Of a stretch of 22,982 bases of DNA, positions 15,362 to 21,985 are shown piece after piece. Every line of letters starts with the position of its first letter. The first letter of the stretch is position 1. Where the stretch lies: IMG/VR virus record IMGVR_UViG_3300033182_001210, positions 1-22,982 of that record, one strand, 5' to 3'. The notes below the pieces were generated by a model that saw nothing but the letters and a program-made list of their open reading frames with translations, was not told the origin of the DNA and did not search any database. Source of the stretch: a virus. Made by a program: the position numbers and the translations under genes.

Positions 15362-15909
15362 CTTTTGTCTCCGGACCAATAACTGAACTTCACAGAGATC
15401 GAGCGCAGAGACGAGCCGCTGAGTATCCGGTCCTAAAAGGCTCCCACCGTGGCAAAACCGCCAATGAGATCGGTGCGCTCGGTGAAGTTATCGCGGAAAG
15501 CTGGCTGGCGAGGAACGGGGTCAGGTTCACCTCTGTTCGCACCACAAGAACCGACCTGATCCTGTCAAACGGAAAAACGCTCGAGATCAAAACGAAAGAC
15601 CGCACCGTCGCACCAAAACCAGAGTACGAAGCGAGTATTCCGCTGTACAACCACGATCACCAGCAGCCTGACTACTACCTGTTCGTTTCCCTAGAACGCA
15701 AACGTGGCCCATCTTCAACGCTTGAAGATTTTCACACCGCGCACATTGTCGGGGCATCCTCCGTCCGCAAAATGCATCAACACGGGAAAGTGTGGAAAGC
15801 CGACGAAACCGACCCGGACAACGGCACCACCTTCTGGACCGACTGCCTGAACATAAAAATAGAAAATTTGGTGGAGCCCGCTACCGCGTTGGTACACTGG
15901 GCGCCATGA
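15358..15909 (+). CDS. PD-(D/E)XK-type nuclease-like protein
   Basis: The ATG at 15358 lies in an ATGA overlap with the oxygenase gene; a longer frame from 15304 sits inside that gene and is rejected. The 183-aa product shows a restriction-endonuclease-like core. The first helix is ALGEVIAESWLARNG (Glu43), then comes TRTDLILSNGKTLEIKTKDR, in which Asp66 and Glu76-Ile-Lys78 form the D...ExK site. Later strands are DYYLFVSL and THAHIVG-like segments. The core organisation is that of small nucleases such as phage recombination or Holliday-junction-type enzymes and restriction-like enzymes. It is likely to cut DNA, possibly in recombination or host DNA breakdown. No DNA-specificity domain is visible. 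It is in the same overlapping operon as the oxygenase and the sigma-like gene. Confidence 0.7.
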   Translation: MTFVSGPITELHRDRAQRRAAEYPVLKGSHRGKTANEIGALGEVIAESWLARNGVRFTSVRTTRTDLILSNGKTLEIKTKDRTVAPKPEYEASIPLYNHDHQQPDYYLFVSLERKRGPSSTLEDFHTAHIVGASSVRKMHQHGKVWKADETDPDNGTTFWTDCLNIKIENLVEPATALVHWAP

Positions 15910-16358
15910 ATGCTGAACTAATACTACAAATTCAAAATAAGCTCGAAGGTTACGTGTACAACCATGGCGGTGACCGTTACGACGACGCTGCACAAACCAT
16001 CAGCATTTGCCTACAGCGCGGGTACCACGAACTGCCGGAACTCGAGTTCAAAAGGGTCGCATTTCGCATACTGAAAAACCTCCGAGTCAACCGTTATCGT
16101 CAACTCGACTTACAGGATCGATACTTCCCGGTGATCGCCAGACCAGAACAGACAGAAGACCTCCACCGAGAAATGTTTTTCGAGGACATGATTTCACAAC
16201 TCGACCCGACCGAGCAGAAAATTTTGACGATGAACATGGTTGACGGCTGGAACATGAACGACGTAGCCAAACAGATGGGGATCACCCCCAGCTTGGCACG
16301 CAAACGCAAAATGGTCGCTATCAAAAAGTTGCGCACCACACTTGCCCCGACTTCATAA
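15906..16358 (+). CDS. Sigma-70-like (ECF-type) factor
   Basis: The ATG at 15906 overlaps the nuclease stop (ATGA); an upstream extension to 15792 lies inside that gene. The 150-aa product resembles a small sigma factor. A region-2-like helix pair is DDAAQTISICLQRG and RVAFRILKNLRVNRYRQ (residues 24-74). A linker with EDLHREMFFEDM follows. The C-terminus is a region-4 HTH, SQLDPTEQKILTMNMVDGWN then MNDVAKQMGITPSLARKRKM. The region-2 part is short for an ECF factor (usually about 180 aa in total), so it may not recognise a -10 box on its own. It could direct late phage transcription or bind core RNA polymerase as a modifier. A weak promoter-like pair (TTGGTG 15868, TACACT 15893, 19-bp spacing) lies just upstream. 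Confidence 0.75.
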   Translation: MNAELILQIQNKLEGYVYNHGGDRYDDAAQTISICLQRGYHELPELEFKRVAFRILKNLRVNRYRQLDLQDRYFPVIARPEQTEDLHREMFFEDMISQLDPTEQKILTMNMVDGWNMNDVAKQMGITPSLARKRKMVAIKKLRTTLAPTS

Positions 16359-16380
16359 ACACTTGCGATAGTTTGACCAC

Positions 16381-17394
16381 GTGCGTCGAGAAAAACCAGA
16401 GTACGACTTCACACGTCACCGGCCAACAATCGGCAACACGTTTCTTCCGTGGCCAGAACGAACAGGGGCAGGGCGAGAGTTCAACCGTGGCCTCATGAGA
16501 GACGAAAACTCCGGCTTTTTTTATAGTTACGGTCCAGAATGGCACCACAACATTGTCGGTGACAGCAACGACGGTTTTTTGGAAAACTGCTATTACCGGG
16601 TCAACTCGGACGGCATGCATTGGGATGAATATGTATCCGAACCAGATCTTCTGGCTTTGGGATGCTCCATTACTGCTGGTGTCGGCATCCCCTACGAGTA
16701 CACGTGGCCGAACATTTACCGTCACGTCACCGGGGAGTCTGTAAATGCTGTGGCGCGGCCGGGGGCCTCACTTCGCACAATGGTGAAGTCCGCTTTACAT
16801 CACATCAAACATTACGGGCTTCCCAAAAAAATCTTTATTTTGATTATGGACGCTATGCGCTACACGTTTTTAGAACCCGCGAGCTTGAAGCACACGCACT
16901 ACCCAAGGACTCGAGTTCTTTTATATGACCGCGAATCAGAAGGATACTCCGAGGGAGGAGGTGCCAACGCGTTTGTTTATGACGATGGACGCGGTCTTCC
17001 GATCGTTCCTTCCGCTCATTTTCTGGCAGAAGAAAATTTGACAGCGCTCGAGCACCTTGGATATGTATGCGACATTATGAATATCGATTTGCGCCTCAGT
17101 TTTGACGGTAGAGAATTCACGGCACAGTTCCAATCAATGGGATGGGACGTCGTACCGAGACACACCCCCGAAAACGAGTTTCTTCCCCAAGGCAAAGATC
17201 ATGAACTGTTTTGGGATTACGGGTGGGACACAACCCCAAACGCTGCCTATGCCGCTCACCCCGGACTCCAAGCACACCTCGAGCTAACATCTAGTTTTCT
17301 CGGACGGCAACTCGGGCCAGACGAATGGAAAGACGTCACACCGTGGGCGCGACATAAATTTCGTCACGACATTCCACACCCGCAAAAACAATGA
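16381..17394 (+). CDS. SGNH-hydrolase-like protein, copy 1 of 3
   Basis: This 337-aa product starts at GTG 16381; the start is supported by alignment with the third copy (YDxT...R near the N-terminus). The nucleophile block is PDLLALGCSITAGVGIPYEY, where GCS replaces the classical GDS, followed by TWPNIYRHVTGESVNAVARP and PKKIFILIMD. SGNH hydrolases are esterases or deacetylases that act on glycans, lipids or cell-wall polymers. The C-terminal block reads NAAYAAHPGLQAH: His-Pro-Gly is kept but the Asp usually two or three residues before the His is missing (Ala and Tyr there). It may therefore have low activity or a different acid. There is no signal peptide. It is the first of three tandem paralogues and overlaps the next start (ATGA). 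Confidence 0.75.
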   Translation: MRREKPEYDFTRHRPTIGNTFLPWPERTGAGREFNRGLMRDENSGFFYSYGPEWHHNIVGDSNDGFLENCYYRVNSDGMHWDEYVSEPDLLALGCSITAGVGIPYEYTWPNIYRHVTGESVNAVARPGASLRTMVKSALHHIKHYGLPKKIFILIMDAMRYTFLEPASLKHTHYPRTRVLLYDRESEGYSEGGGANAFVYDDGRGLPIVPSAHFLAEENLTALEHLGYVCDIMNIDLRLSFDGREFTAQFQSMGWDVVPRHTPENEFLPQGKDHELFWDYGWDTTPNAAYAAHPGLQAHLELTSSFLGRQLGPDEWKDVTPWARHKFRHDIPHPQKQ

Positions 17395-18398
17395 ACGTCG
17401 ATCCCCTCACAGAGCTCTGGAGAATCCGAGAAAAAGACCCGTCCCGACTCTGCCAGACAGGATGGCCAGTTTCCGAAGCGCTCAAGCACAACCCTGCCGA
17501 ATACGACGAAGAACTCGGAATTCGCTGGTCTGACGGGACCGGCTATTTTTACACAAAACCAATGGAAAGGGTGGCTCACCAGTTCAACTCTCTAGGCTTC
17601 CACGGGCCAGAGTTTGTCGATCAGCCCGACATAGTGACCCTCGGATGCTCTATGACAAACGGCATCGGGCTTCCTCACAACTTCACGTGGCCACACATCA
17701 TCAGCCACATCACCGGCCAGACGGTGAATAACATTTCTGAGCACGGACAGGGGTGCGTCAACCAGTTTCTGTCCCTCCTTGGACACAACGCAGCACACGG
17801 CAAACCGAAAAAAATCTTCTGGCTTGTCACACCATTGGACCGTTTTTATTTCGCGTTGCCCGCGGCGGGCACCACCACTTTCCAGTACAGCGCCGACGCA
17901 CACGCATACATCGATCACGCAAAGCCAATCACATTTAAATCTATCGACGGAACTCCAGCGTTCATACCAATCAACGTTGGCATCCATCAAAACCTCATAG
18001 CAATCGACCAAACCATCTTTTACTGCGAAGGCGAAAAAATAGATCTCCGTTTAAACTCGTGGTCGCGACCGACTCTCAACGCTCTCGTTAAGGACTACCA
18101 CCACATAGGAATCGTCGGCCACAAATTTGGATGGGTTCAAGATGGTTCAAGAGAAGCAAAAGCTGAACAGCAATATTGCGGATGCGGACTGAAGCCACAA
18201 AACTCGTATCAGTCCGATTTCTGGAACGCCGCGAAAGACACAGACGACGGACGCGACTCCACCACCGAACATCCCGGACTACACTCACAACTACACTTCG
18301 CAGAACTGTTCCTCGAACGCGAAATCACCACCAGCGAGATAGCAGACATCACCCCGTTTTGGGCAGGAACCGAAATTGAAAACAAAATCAATGCGTGA
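17391..18398 (+). CDS. SGNH-hydrolase-like protein, copy 2 of 3 (most diverged)
   Basis: The 335-aa product starts in the ATGA of copy 1. The nucleophile block is DIVTLGCSMTNGIGLPHNFT, followed by WPHIISHITGQTVNNISEHG and PKKIFWLVTPLDRFYF. The C-terminal block is DSTTEHPGLHSQ, again HPG without Asp at the usual place (Thr at -2 and -3, an Asp only at -5). It shares the N-terminal WS.GTGY and NSLG-type strand with its neighbours but is less like them than copies 1 and 3 are to each other. The GCGCGL-like segment (QQYCGCGLKPQ) near residue 265 is particular to this copy. It is likely a subunit or a substrate-specific relative, acting on the host surface or as part of a virion structure. Neither role is shown by the sequence. 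Confidence 0.72.
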   Translation: MNVDPLTELWRIREKDPSRLCQTGWPVSEALKHNPAEYDEELGIRWSDGTGYFYTKPMERVAHQFNSLGFHGPEFVDQPDIVTLGCSMTNGIGLPHNFTWPHIISHITGQTVNNISEHGQGCVNQFLSLLGHNAAHGKPKKIFWLVTPLDRFYFALPAAGTTTFQYSADAHAYIDHAKPITFKSIDGTPAFIPINVGIHQNLIAIDQTIFYCEGEKIDLRLNSWSRPTLNALVKDYHHIGIVGHKFGWVQDGSREAKAEQQYCGCGLKPQNSYQSDFWNAAKDTDDGRDSTTEHPGLHSQLHFAELFLEREITTSEIADITPFWAGTEIENKINA

Positions 18399-19425
18399 CG
18401 AAAATTATTTTAATCCCGGCTACGACCTAACCGTACTCAGGCTGAACCCCGCAGAACAGTTTTACAGCTGGCCAGAATCACCCAAACACTGGAAACAGTT
18501 AGATTGCCTTCTTGAAACTGACGAAACAACGGGCATCACCTACAGCCGTGGAGTGGAATGGCACCAGAACATCAGCCCACACAAAAACGGTGCTCTGCCA
18601 AACTGCTACTACCGGGTGAACTCTGATAATGCCCACTGGTACGAATACGAACACAACCCTGACGTTGTAGCACTCGGATGCTCGCTCACAGCAGGCATGG
18701 GCATACCAATCGAATACACGTGGCCGTCCATCTACCGTCAGATCACCGGCGAAACAGTAAACAACATTGGCCGTCCCGGCAACCCGCTCGCCCGCTCGGC
18801 CTACTCGCTGTTTCGCCACGTAAAGAACTACGGCCCACCGAAAAAAATTTTTGTTTTACTAGGTGACCCTTACCGTTACTGGCATCAGGGTCCGCTGCCG
18901 CGTCCGCTGCCGCACGAGGGTCCGGGCTTACTGCTGAACGATCGTATCGTTCAGTTCAACCATGATACGCTGACATATGTCGGGCATGGTGGGAAACCTT
19001 GGAACTTTCGGGATTCTTTGGGTCGTGAAACGATGTTGTCACCCGATATTTGTGTTGGTGAAAATTTGCGTGCGTTCGAACACGTACTGTATTTCGCTGA
19101 AGCGTTCGATATTGACGTGAAATTGCAGGTCATCCAGCCGATAGTCGAGTCGCATTTTGAACAAATCGGATATCCAGTTGTGCGCTCCACCGCAAACCAA
19201 GAACCAGTTCCTGAAACGAAAGATCAGGAGCTGTTCTGGCGGTACGGTTTCGACTTTGTGGACGGCGTCCACCACGACGCCCATCCCGGGTTAGTGGAAC
19301 ACCTGAAATGGGTATCAGGATTCCTCGGGCGTCCAGTCACCCAAAACGAACTGAAAACGATCACCTGTTGGGCAAGCCACCTTTTCGACCATGACGCGCC
19401 GAAATGGTCAGGGAAAGAACGCTAA
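18391..19425 (+). CDS. SGNH-hydrolase-like protein, copy 3 of 3 (canonical triad)
   Basis: The ATG at 18391 overlaps copy 2 by eight bases and gives 344 aa; a TTG at 18376 is an alternative. The nucleophile block is DVVALGCSLTAGMGIPIEYT and the glycine block is TVNNIGRPGN. The oxyanion-region strand is PKKIFVLLGDPYRYW. The C-terminal block is VHHDAHPGLVEH, which keeps the Asp two residues before the His, so this copy has the complete SGNH catalytic set. It is closest to copy 1 (shared CYYRVNSD, GENLxAFEH/EENLxALEH, and a KDxELFWxYG run). Codons in about 18880-19180 use more G/T in third position than the flanks, and a 12-bp tandem repeat lies at 18890-18913, suggesting a replaced segment. A hydrolase of acyl or acetyl esters is likely, substrate unknown. 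Confidence 0.78.
   Translation: MRDENYFNPGYDLTVLRLNPAEQFYSWPESPKHWKQLDCLLETDETTGITYSRGVEWHQNISPHKNGALPNCYYRVNSDNAHWYEYEHNPDVVALGCSLTAGMGIPIEYTWPSIYRQITGETVNNIGRPGNPLARSAYSLFRHVKNYGPPKKIFVLLGDPYRYWHQGPLPRPLPHEGPGLLLNDRIVQFNHDTLTYVGHGGKPWNFRDSLGRETMLSPDICVGENLRAFEHVLYFAEAFDIDVKLQVIQPIVESHFEQIGYPVVRSTANQEPVPETKDQELFWRYGFDFVDGVHHDAHPGLVEHLKWVSGFLGRPVTQNELKTITCWASHLFDHDAPKWSGKER
18890..18913. repeat. 12-bp tandem direct repeat in the third SGNH gene
   Basis: gtccgctgccgc occurs twice back to back (18890-18901 and 18902-18913) and encodes a Pro/Leu-rich GPLPRPLPHEG loop absent from the other two copies. It lies at the start of the locally GT-biased stretch. Confidence 0.7.
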
Positions 19426-19434
19426 GATCCGGCC

Positions 19435-19668
19435 ATGACCTTCGACGAATGGCTCCAAATCGGTATCGACAACAAATGGTGCGGCCCCGCGGTCTGCTCC
19501 ACCCACGACGGCATCCCCATGTCCCCCGACGAAGACGACGAATGGGCTGACGGCCTCGACCCCTGCCACCATGTCATCCGTCTCTACGAAAACGAAAACA
19601 TCGCCGACACGATCAACCACTCCTTCACCCCCTACAAGTGGCGGACGTCATGGAAACTGCCGACATGA
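19435..19668 (+). CDS. Small acidic protein with CGPAVCSTHDG motif
   Basis: This 77-aa product begins MTFDEWLQIGIDNKWCGPAV, then CSTHDGIPMSPDEDDEW and DPCHHVIRLY. Three Cys and several His could bind metal, but the order does not match a named zinc finger. Short proteins with the opening MTFDEWL..GI..GWCG...C.THDG are, to my recollection, widespread in actinophages with no assigned function. The start ATG is nine bases after the SGNH copy 3 stop, with no strong Shine-Dalgarno. The stop overlaps the following gene start (ATGA at 19665). Confidence 0.75.
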   Translation: MTFDEWLQIGIDNKWCGPAVCSTHDGIPMSPDEDDEWADGLDPCHHVIRLYENENIADTINHSFTPYKWRTSWKLPT

Positions 19669-20165
19669 TGCGCGTCAACATCGGCCCCGACATTTGGGCC
19701 ATCCAAACCCTCACCGAAGCCCGATGCGACCAGATTGGACGCGGCATCACCCACGACCCCAACTGGAAACGCAAAAATCGGCATCCGCTCGACCACGGTG
19801 CGGGCGTCAACGTCCGCGACCTCACCGACACGTCGCTCGGCAACATCATCAACGACCACGCCCGACAACTCTCCGAACTCGTCGAAGAGCTCTACAACAC
19901 CAACATTCGAGTCAGATCCACCTACATACAAAAATGGGACCACAAAGGTGACGAAACCGTCGACATCCCCGGCGGAGGCAAAGGATGGATCACCGTCACC
20001 TGCCTCGAAAACACCATCGCACCATCCGGCGGCCTCCGATTCCCCGACCTCGGCATCACCTACGAAGGAATCAAAGGACGCACCCTGTTCTACCCCAACA
20101 CCTACCCGCGCAGCGTCACACCCGTATACCGCAGCCTCACCACAATCCGCACCAGACACCACTAA
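19665..20165 (+). CDS. Degenerate 2OG-oxygenase-fold protein lacking iron ligands
   Basis: The ATG at 19665 (GGAAA eight bases upstream, overlapping the previous stop) gives 166 aa; GTG 19638 and ATG 19650 are alternatives. The C-terminal part, PSGGLRFPDLGITYEGIKGR then TLFYPNTYPRSVTPVYRSL, lines up with the GGELVFPELG...HGVEPV...SR core of the convergent oxygenase at 20204-20794. At the iron positions the HSD of the neighbour is KWD here, the distal His is Arg, and the 2OG-binding Arg is Leu. By known chemistry this copy should not bind Fe(II) or 2OG in the usual way. It may be a structural partner or decoy, or have a different activity. It converges on the intact oxygenase, and the 18-bp repeat at 20164 overlaps its stop. 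Confidence 0.7.
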   Translation: MMRVNIGPDIWAIQTLTEARCDQIGRGITHDPNWKRKNRHPLDHGAGVNVRDLTDTSLGNIINDHARQLSELVEELYNTNIRVRSTYIQKWDHKGDETVDIPGGGKGWITVTCLENTIAPSGGLRFPDLGITYEGIKGRTLFYPNTYPRSVTPVYRSLTTIRTRHH

Positions 20166-20181
20166 CAGATAAATCTAAACA
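20164..20181. repeat. 18-bp direct repeat, left copy
   Basis: aacagataaatctaaaca occurs here and again, identically, at 20819-20836. This copy covers the stop codon of the degenerate oxygenase gene and lies 23 bp beyond the stop of the leftward oxygenase. Its centre AGAT-AA-ATCT is an inverted repeat. Confidence 0.8.
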
Positions 20182-20203
20182 AACCGAGAAACCCGACACA
20201 AAA

Positions 20204-20794
20204 CTACAACAACCCCCAAACCGGCGACGCATCACAACAATCCACGTCCCACCCCGACGGCAACAACGAAACCGCACGAGCCAACACCCGCGCCCTCGAC
20301 ACAAAAAACACCGCCGACAAACGCGACCCCACCACAGGCTCAACCCCATGCAACACCGCCGAAGGAAACACCACACCCCACCCAGCCCGCGGCACCACCG
20401 GCCCAACACCCAACTCAGGAAACACCAACTCCCCACCACCACCCGACTCCAAAAACAACACCACCGTAAAATCCGCCCAACAATGCCACGGCGCACCCGA
20501 CACCGTCAACACACCACCCTCATCAAACACATCCGAATGCGGCACCGCCCACTCACCAACCCGCCACTCACGCACCGAACCCCGCCACACCACCACAGGC
20601 TCCCCACACACCCCCACACACACATCACGAACCAACCCCCACACACCACCCAAAAAATCCCCCACACCCACACCAACACGCTCCACAACCCACTCAGGAT
20701 CACCAACCCCCAACGGATCCAACAACACCGACCCCGACCGCACACCAGCAGCCACACCAACCGGATCCACCGACCACAAAAACTCCGAAACCAC
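20204..20794 (-). CDS. 2-oxoglutarate/Fe(II)-dependent oxygenase (prolyl-hydroxylase-like)
   Basis: This 196-aa product, read leftward, starts at GTG 20794; an in-frame TAG lies four codons upstream, so no longer start exists. Its core has all ligands. HSD supplies His and Asp (residues about 86-88), then come FTVVLFLESGGGGELVFPEL and VVFPSAVLHGVEPV with the distal His. SRLSAVFFV follows with the 2OG-binding Arg. This is a typical P4H-like dioxygenase. The gene is the only leftward one in the right half of the window and is very rich in G and T in the coding strand. It sits between two copies of an 18-bp direct repeat, suggesting independent acquisition. Its degenerate relative ends 38 bp away on the opposite strand. 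The substrate is unknown. Confidence 0.78.
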   Translation of the reverse strand: MVSEFLWSVDPVGVAAGVRSGSVLLDPLGVGDPEWVVERVGVGVGDFLGGVWGLVRDVCVGVCGEPVVVWRGSVREWRVGEWAVPHSDVFDEGGVLTVSGAPWHCWADFTVVLFLESGGGGELVFPELGVGPVVPRAGWGVVFPSAVLHGVEPVVGSRLSAVFFVSRARVLARAVSLLPSGWDVDCCDASPVWGLL

Positions 20795-20818
20795 ACCACC
20801 AAACTACACCACACCCCC

Positions 20819-20836
20819 AACAGATAAATCTAAACA
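20819..20836. repeat. 18-bp direct repeat, right copy
   Basis: This is identical to the copy at 20164-20181 and in the same orientation. It lies 25-42 bp upstream of the GTG of the leftward oxygenase, a position where it could also be part of its promoter or an operator. Confidence 0.8.
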
Positions 20837-20921
20837 CCACACCGCGACCCAAAAAAACCAAAACACCACCCCCCAGCGGGGCGGCGTCGCGATTGTCAGC
20901 TTCGGGGCTTCTGATGCCGTT

Positions 20922-20941
20922 TGCGCGAGCATGCGCGAGCA
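20922..20941. repeat. 10-bp tandem repeat in divergent intergenic region
   Basis: TGCGCGAGCA is repeated head to tail (20922-20931, 20932-20941). It lies in the 224-bp region between the leftward oxygenase and the rightward metallophosphoesterase, just before a promoter-like pair and close to the place where strand composition reverses. It could be a regulator or initiator binding site. Confidence 0.55.
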
Positions 20942-20957
20942 GCGTTTCGGGGTGGGG

Positions 20958-20986
20958 TTGTGGTTTTGTTCGGGTGGCCGTATGCT
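20958..20986 (+). promoter_or_regulatory. Promoter-like pair for the metallophosphoesterase gene
   Basis: TTGTGG (20958-20963) and TATGCT (20981-20986) are 17 bp apart, 33 bp before the chosen ATG at 21019. This spacing supports the short start rather than the ORF opening at 20893. Confidence 0.5.
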
Positions 20987-21018
20987 GGCCGGATGTTTGT
21001 ACCTATGTTGGATCGGGG

Positions 21019-21879
21019 ATGTCGATGAGGGTTGTTGTCGCAGGTGATGTGCATGGGAATGATGCTCATCTTCGCATGTTGCTTGACGTTTGTGTCGTTG
21101 AGGGTGCTCCTTTCCTTGTTGTGTGTGGTGACTTTGGGTTTTGGCCTCATGTTGATTGGGGTCGTGACTTCATTGAGGTCGCACAGTTGGAGGCTCATTC
21201 TCGTGATGTGTGTGTGATCTGGATCGATGGGAATCATGACAATCATGATGTGTTGGAGTCGATGCTTCAGCCGTACAGAGAGATGGAGTGTGGTCCGGGG
21301 TTCAACGGATTGGTTCCGGTTGGGGACGTTGGCTCGTTGATGTGGTGTCCTCGTGGATGGACGTTCGAGTTGGATGAGTTGACGTGCATGGGATTTGGAG
21401 GGGGCATCAGTGTTGATAGGGAGCATCGTCGTGAGGGTGAGTCGTGGTGGTCGGGTGAGGCGATCACGCGCGAGCAGGTTGACGGTGTGCGGGCGGTCAT
21501 CGCGCCTGCGGGCGTGCCGTATACGCGGGCGGGCTTCATTGATGTGGTGTTCTCGCATGAGGCGCCGTTGGCGAACGGAATGTTTGCGCCTGTGAAGGGC
21601 GGGGTCGATGATTTGTCGTACAAGGATGTGATCGCTGAGTCGTTGGATCAGCGTCGTTTGATCTCGGAGTTGGTTGATGTGGTGAAGCCTGAGCGTGTGT
21701 TCTGTGGGCATCATCATGTGCGACGTACGTTCACTCGGAGGTATGAGGGGGGCGCGGAGTTGGTGTTTCCTGAGTGCCGAGTTGATGTGTTGGGTCATGA
21801 CCATTCGGGTGCGGACTCGTACACGATCCTTGAGTGCGGCGGAGAGGGGAGCGCTGTCCCTGCTCTCGTAGGGGTTTGA
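21019..21879 (+). CDS. Calcineurin-like metallophosphoesterase
   Basis: This 286-aa product has the complete two-metal signature: GDVHG (Asp10, His12), GDFGFW (Asp38), DGNHDNH (Asn72, His73), SHEAP (His180) and GHHH (230-233). Such enzymes hydrolyse phosphodiesters or phosphomonoesters with Mn or Fe. Phage members may act on RNA or DNA ends, on nucleotides, or on phosphoproteins. The frame is open from 20893, but ATG 21019 (MSMRVVVAGDVHG) has the family N-terminus and a GGATCGGGG ribosome-site-like run, and the promoter boxes lie just before it. The coding strand is notably G/T-rich, unlike the A/C-rich rightward genes at 14.4-20.1 kb, which suggests a different history or replication strand. 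Confidence 0.88.
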   Translation: MSMRVVVAGDVHGNDAHLRMLLDVCVVEGAPFLVVCGDFGFWPHVDWGRDFIEVAQLEAHSRDVCVIWIDGNHDNHDVLESMLQPYREMECGPGFNGLVPVGDVGSLMWCPRGWTFELDELTCMGFGGGISVDREHRREGESWWSGEAITREQVDGVRAVIAPAGVPYTRAGFIDVVFSHEAPLANGMFAPVKGGVDDLSYKDVIAESLDQRRLISELVDVVKPERVFCGHHHVRRTFTRRYEGGAELVFPECRVDVLGHDHSGADSYTILECGGEGSAVPALVGV

Positions 21880-21889
21880 GAGAAATTTT
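21863..21889 (+). terminator. Weak terminator candidate after the metallophosphoesterase gene
   Basis: CTCTC (21863-21867) and GAGAG (21878-21882) can pair across a 10-nt loop, followed by AAATTTT. The stem is short and overlaps the stop codon, so function is doubtful. Confidence 0.25.
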
Positions 21890-21899
21890 GGTTGACAGG

Positions 21900-21928
21900 T
21901 TGTTGTTGATGATGGGGGCCTGTATCGT
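21900..21928 (+). promoter_or_regulatory. Promoter-like pair for the winged-helix gene
   Basis: TTGTTG (21900-21905) and TATCGT (21923-21928) are 17 bp apart, with TG directly before the -10 box. A TTGACA at 21892 is too far (25 bp) from this -10 box. The leader to ATG 21986 would be about 50 nt. Confidence 0.35.
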
Positions 21929-21985
21929 GTCGATCAGTGGCCAATAGGTCACACGCCAACCAGATACCTAGCAGAAAGAAGAATC

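Noticed and set aside
19632-20162. Leftward 176-aa frame opposite the degenerate oxygenase
   Set aside because: Gly/Val/Asp-rich shadow; the plus frame aligns with the oxygenase core and has a ribosome site and a coupled start.
19985-20827. Rightward 280-aa frame very rich in His, Arg, Pro and Thr
   Set aside because: It is the antisense shadow of the leftward oxygenase, caused by the extreme A/C content of the plus strand; its composition is not protein-like.
20896-21804. Leftward 302-aa frame opposite the metallophosphoesterase
   Set aside because: The plus-strand frame contains every metallophosphoesterase motif; the leftward frame is open only because of biased third codon positions.
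21892-21897. Perfect TTGACA as -35 box of the winged-helix gene
   Set aside because: The only plausible -10 box (TATCGT at 21923) is 25 bp away, too far; TTGTTG at 21900 gives 17 bp.
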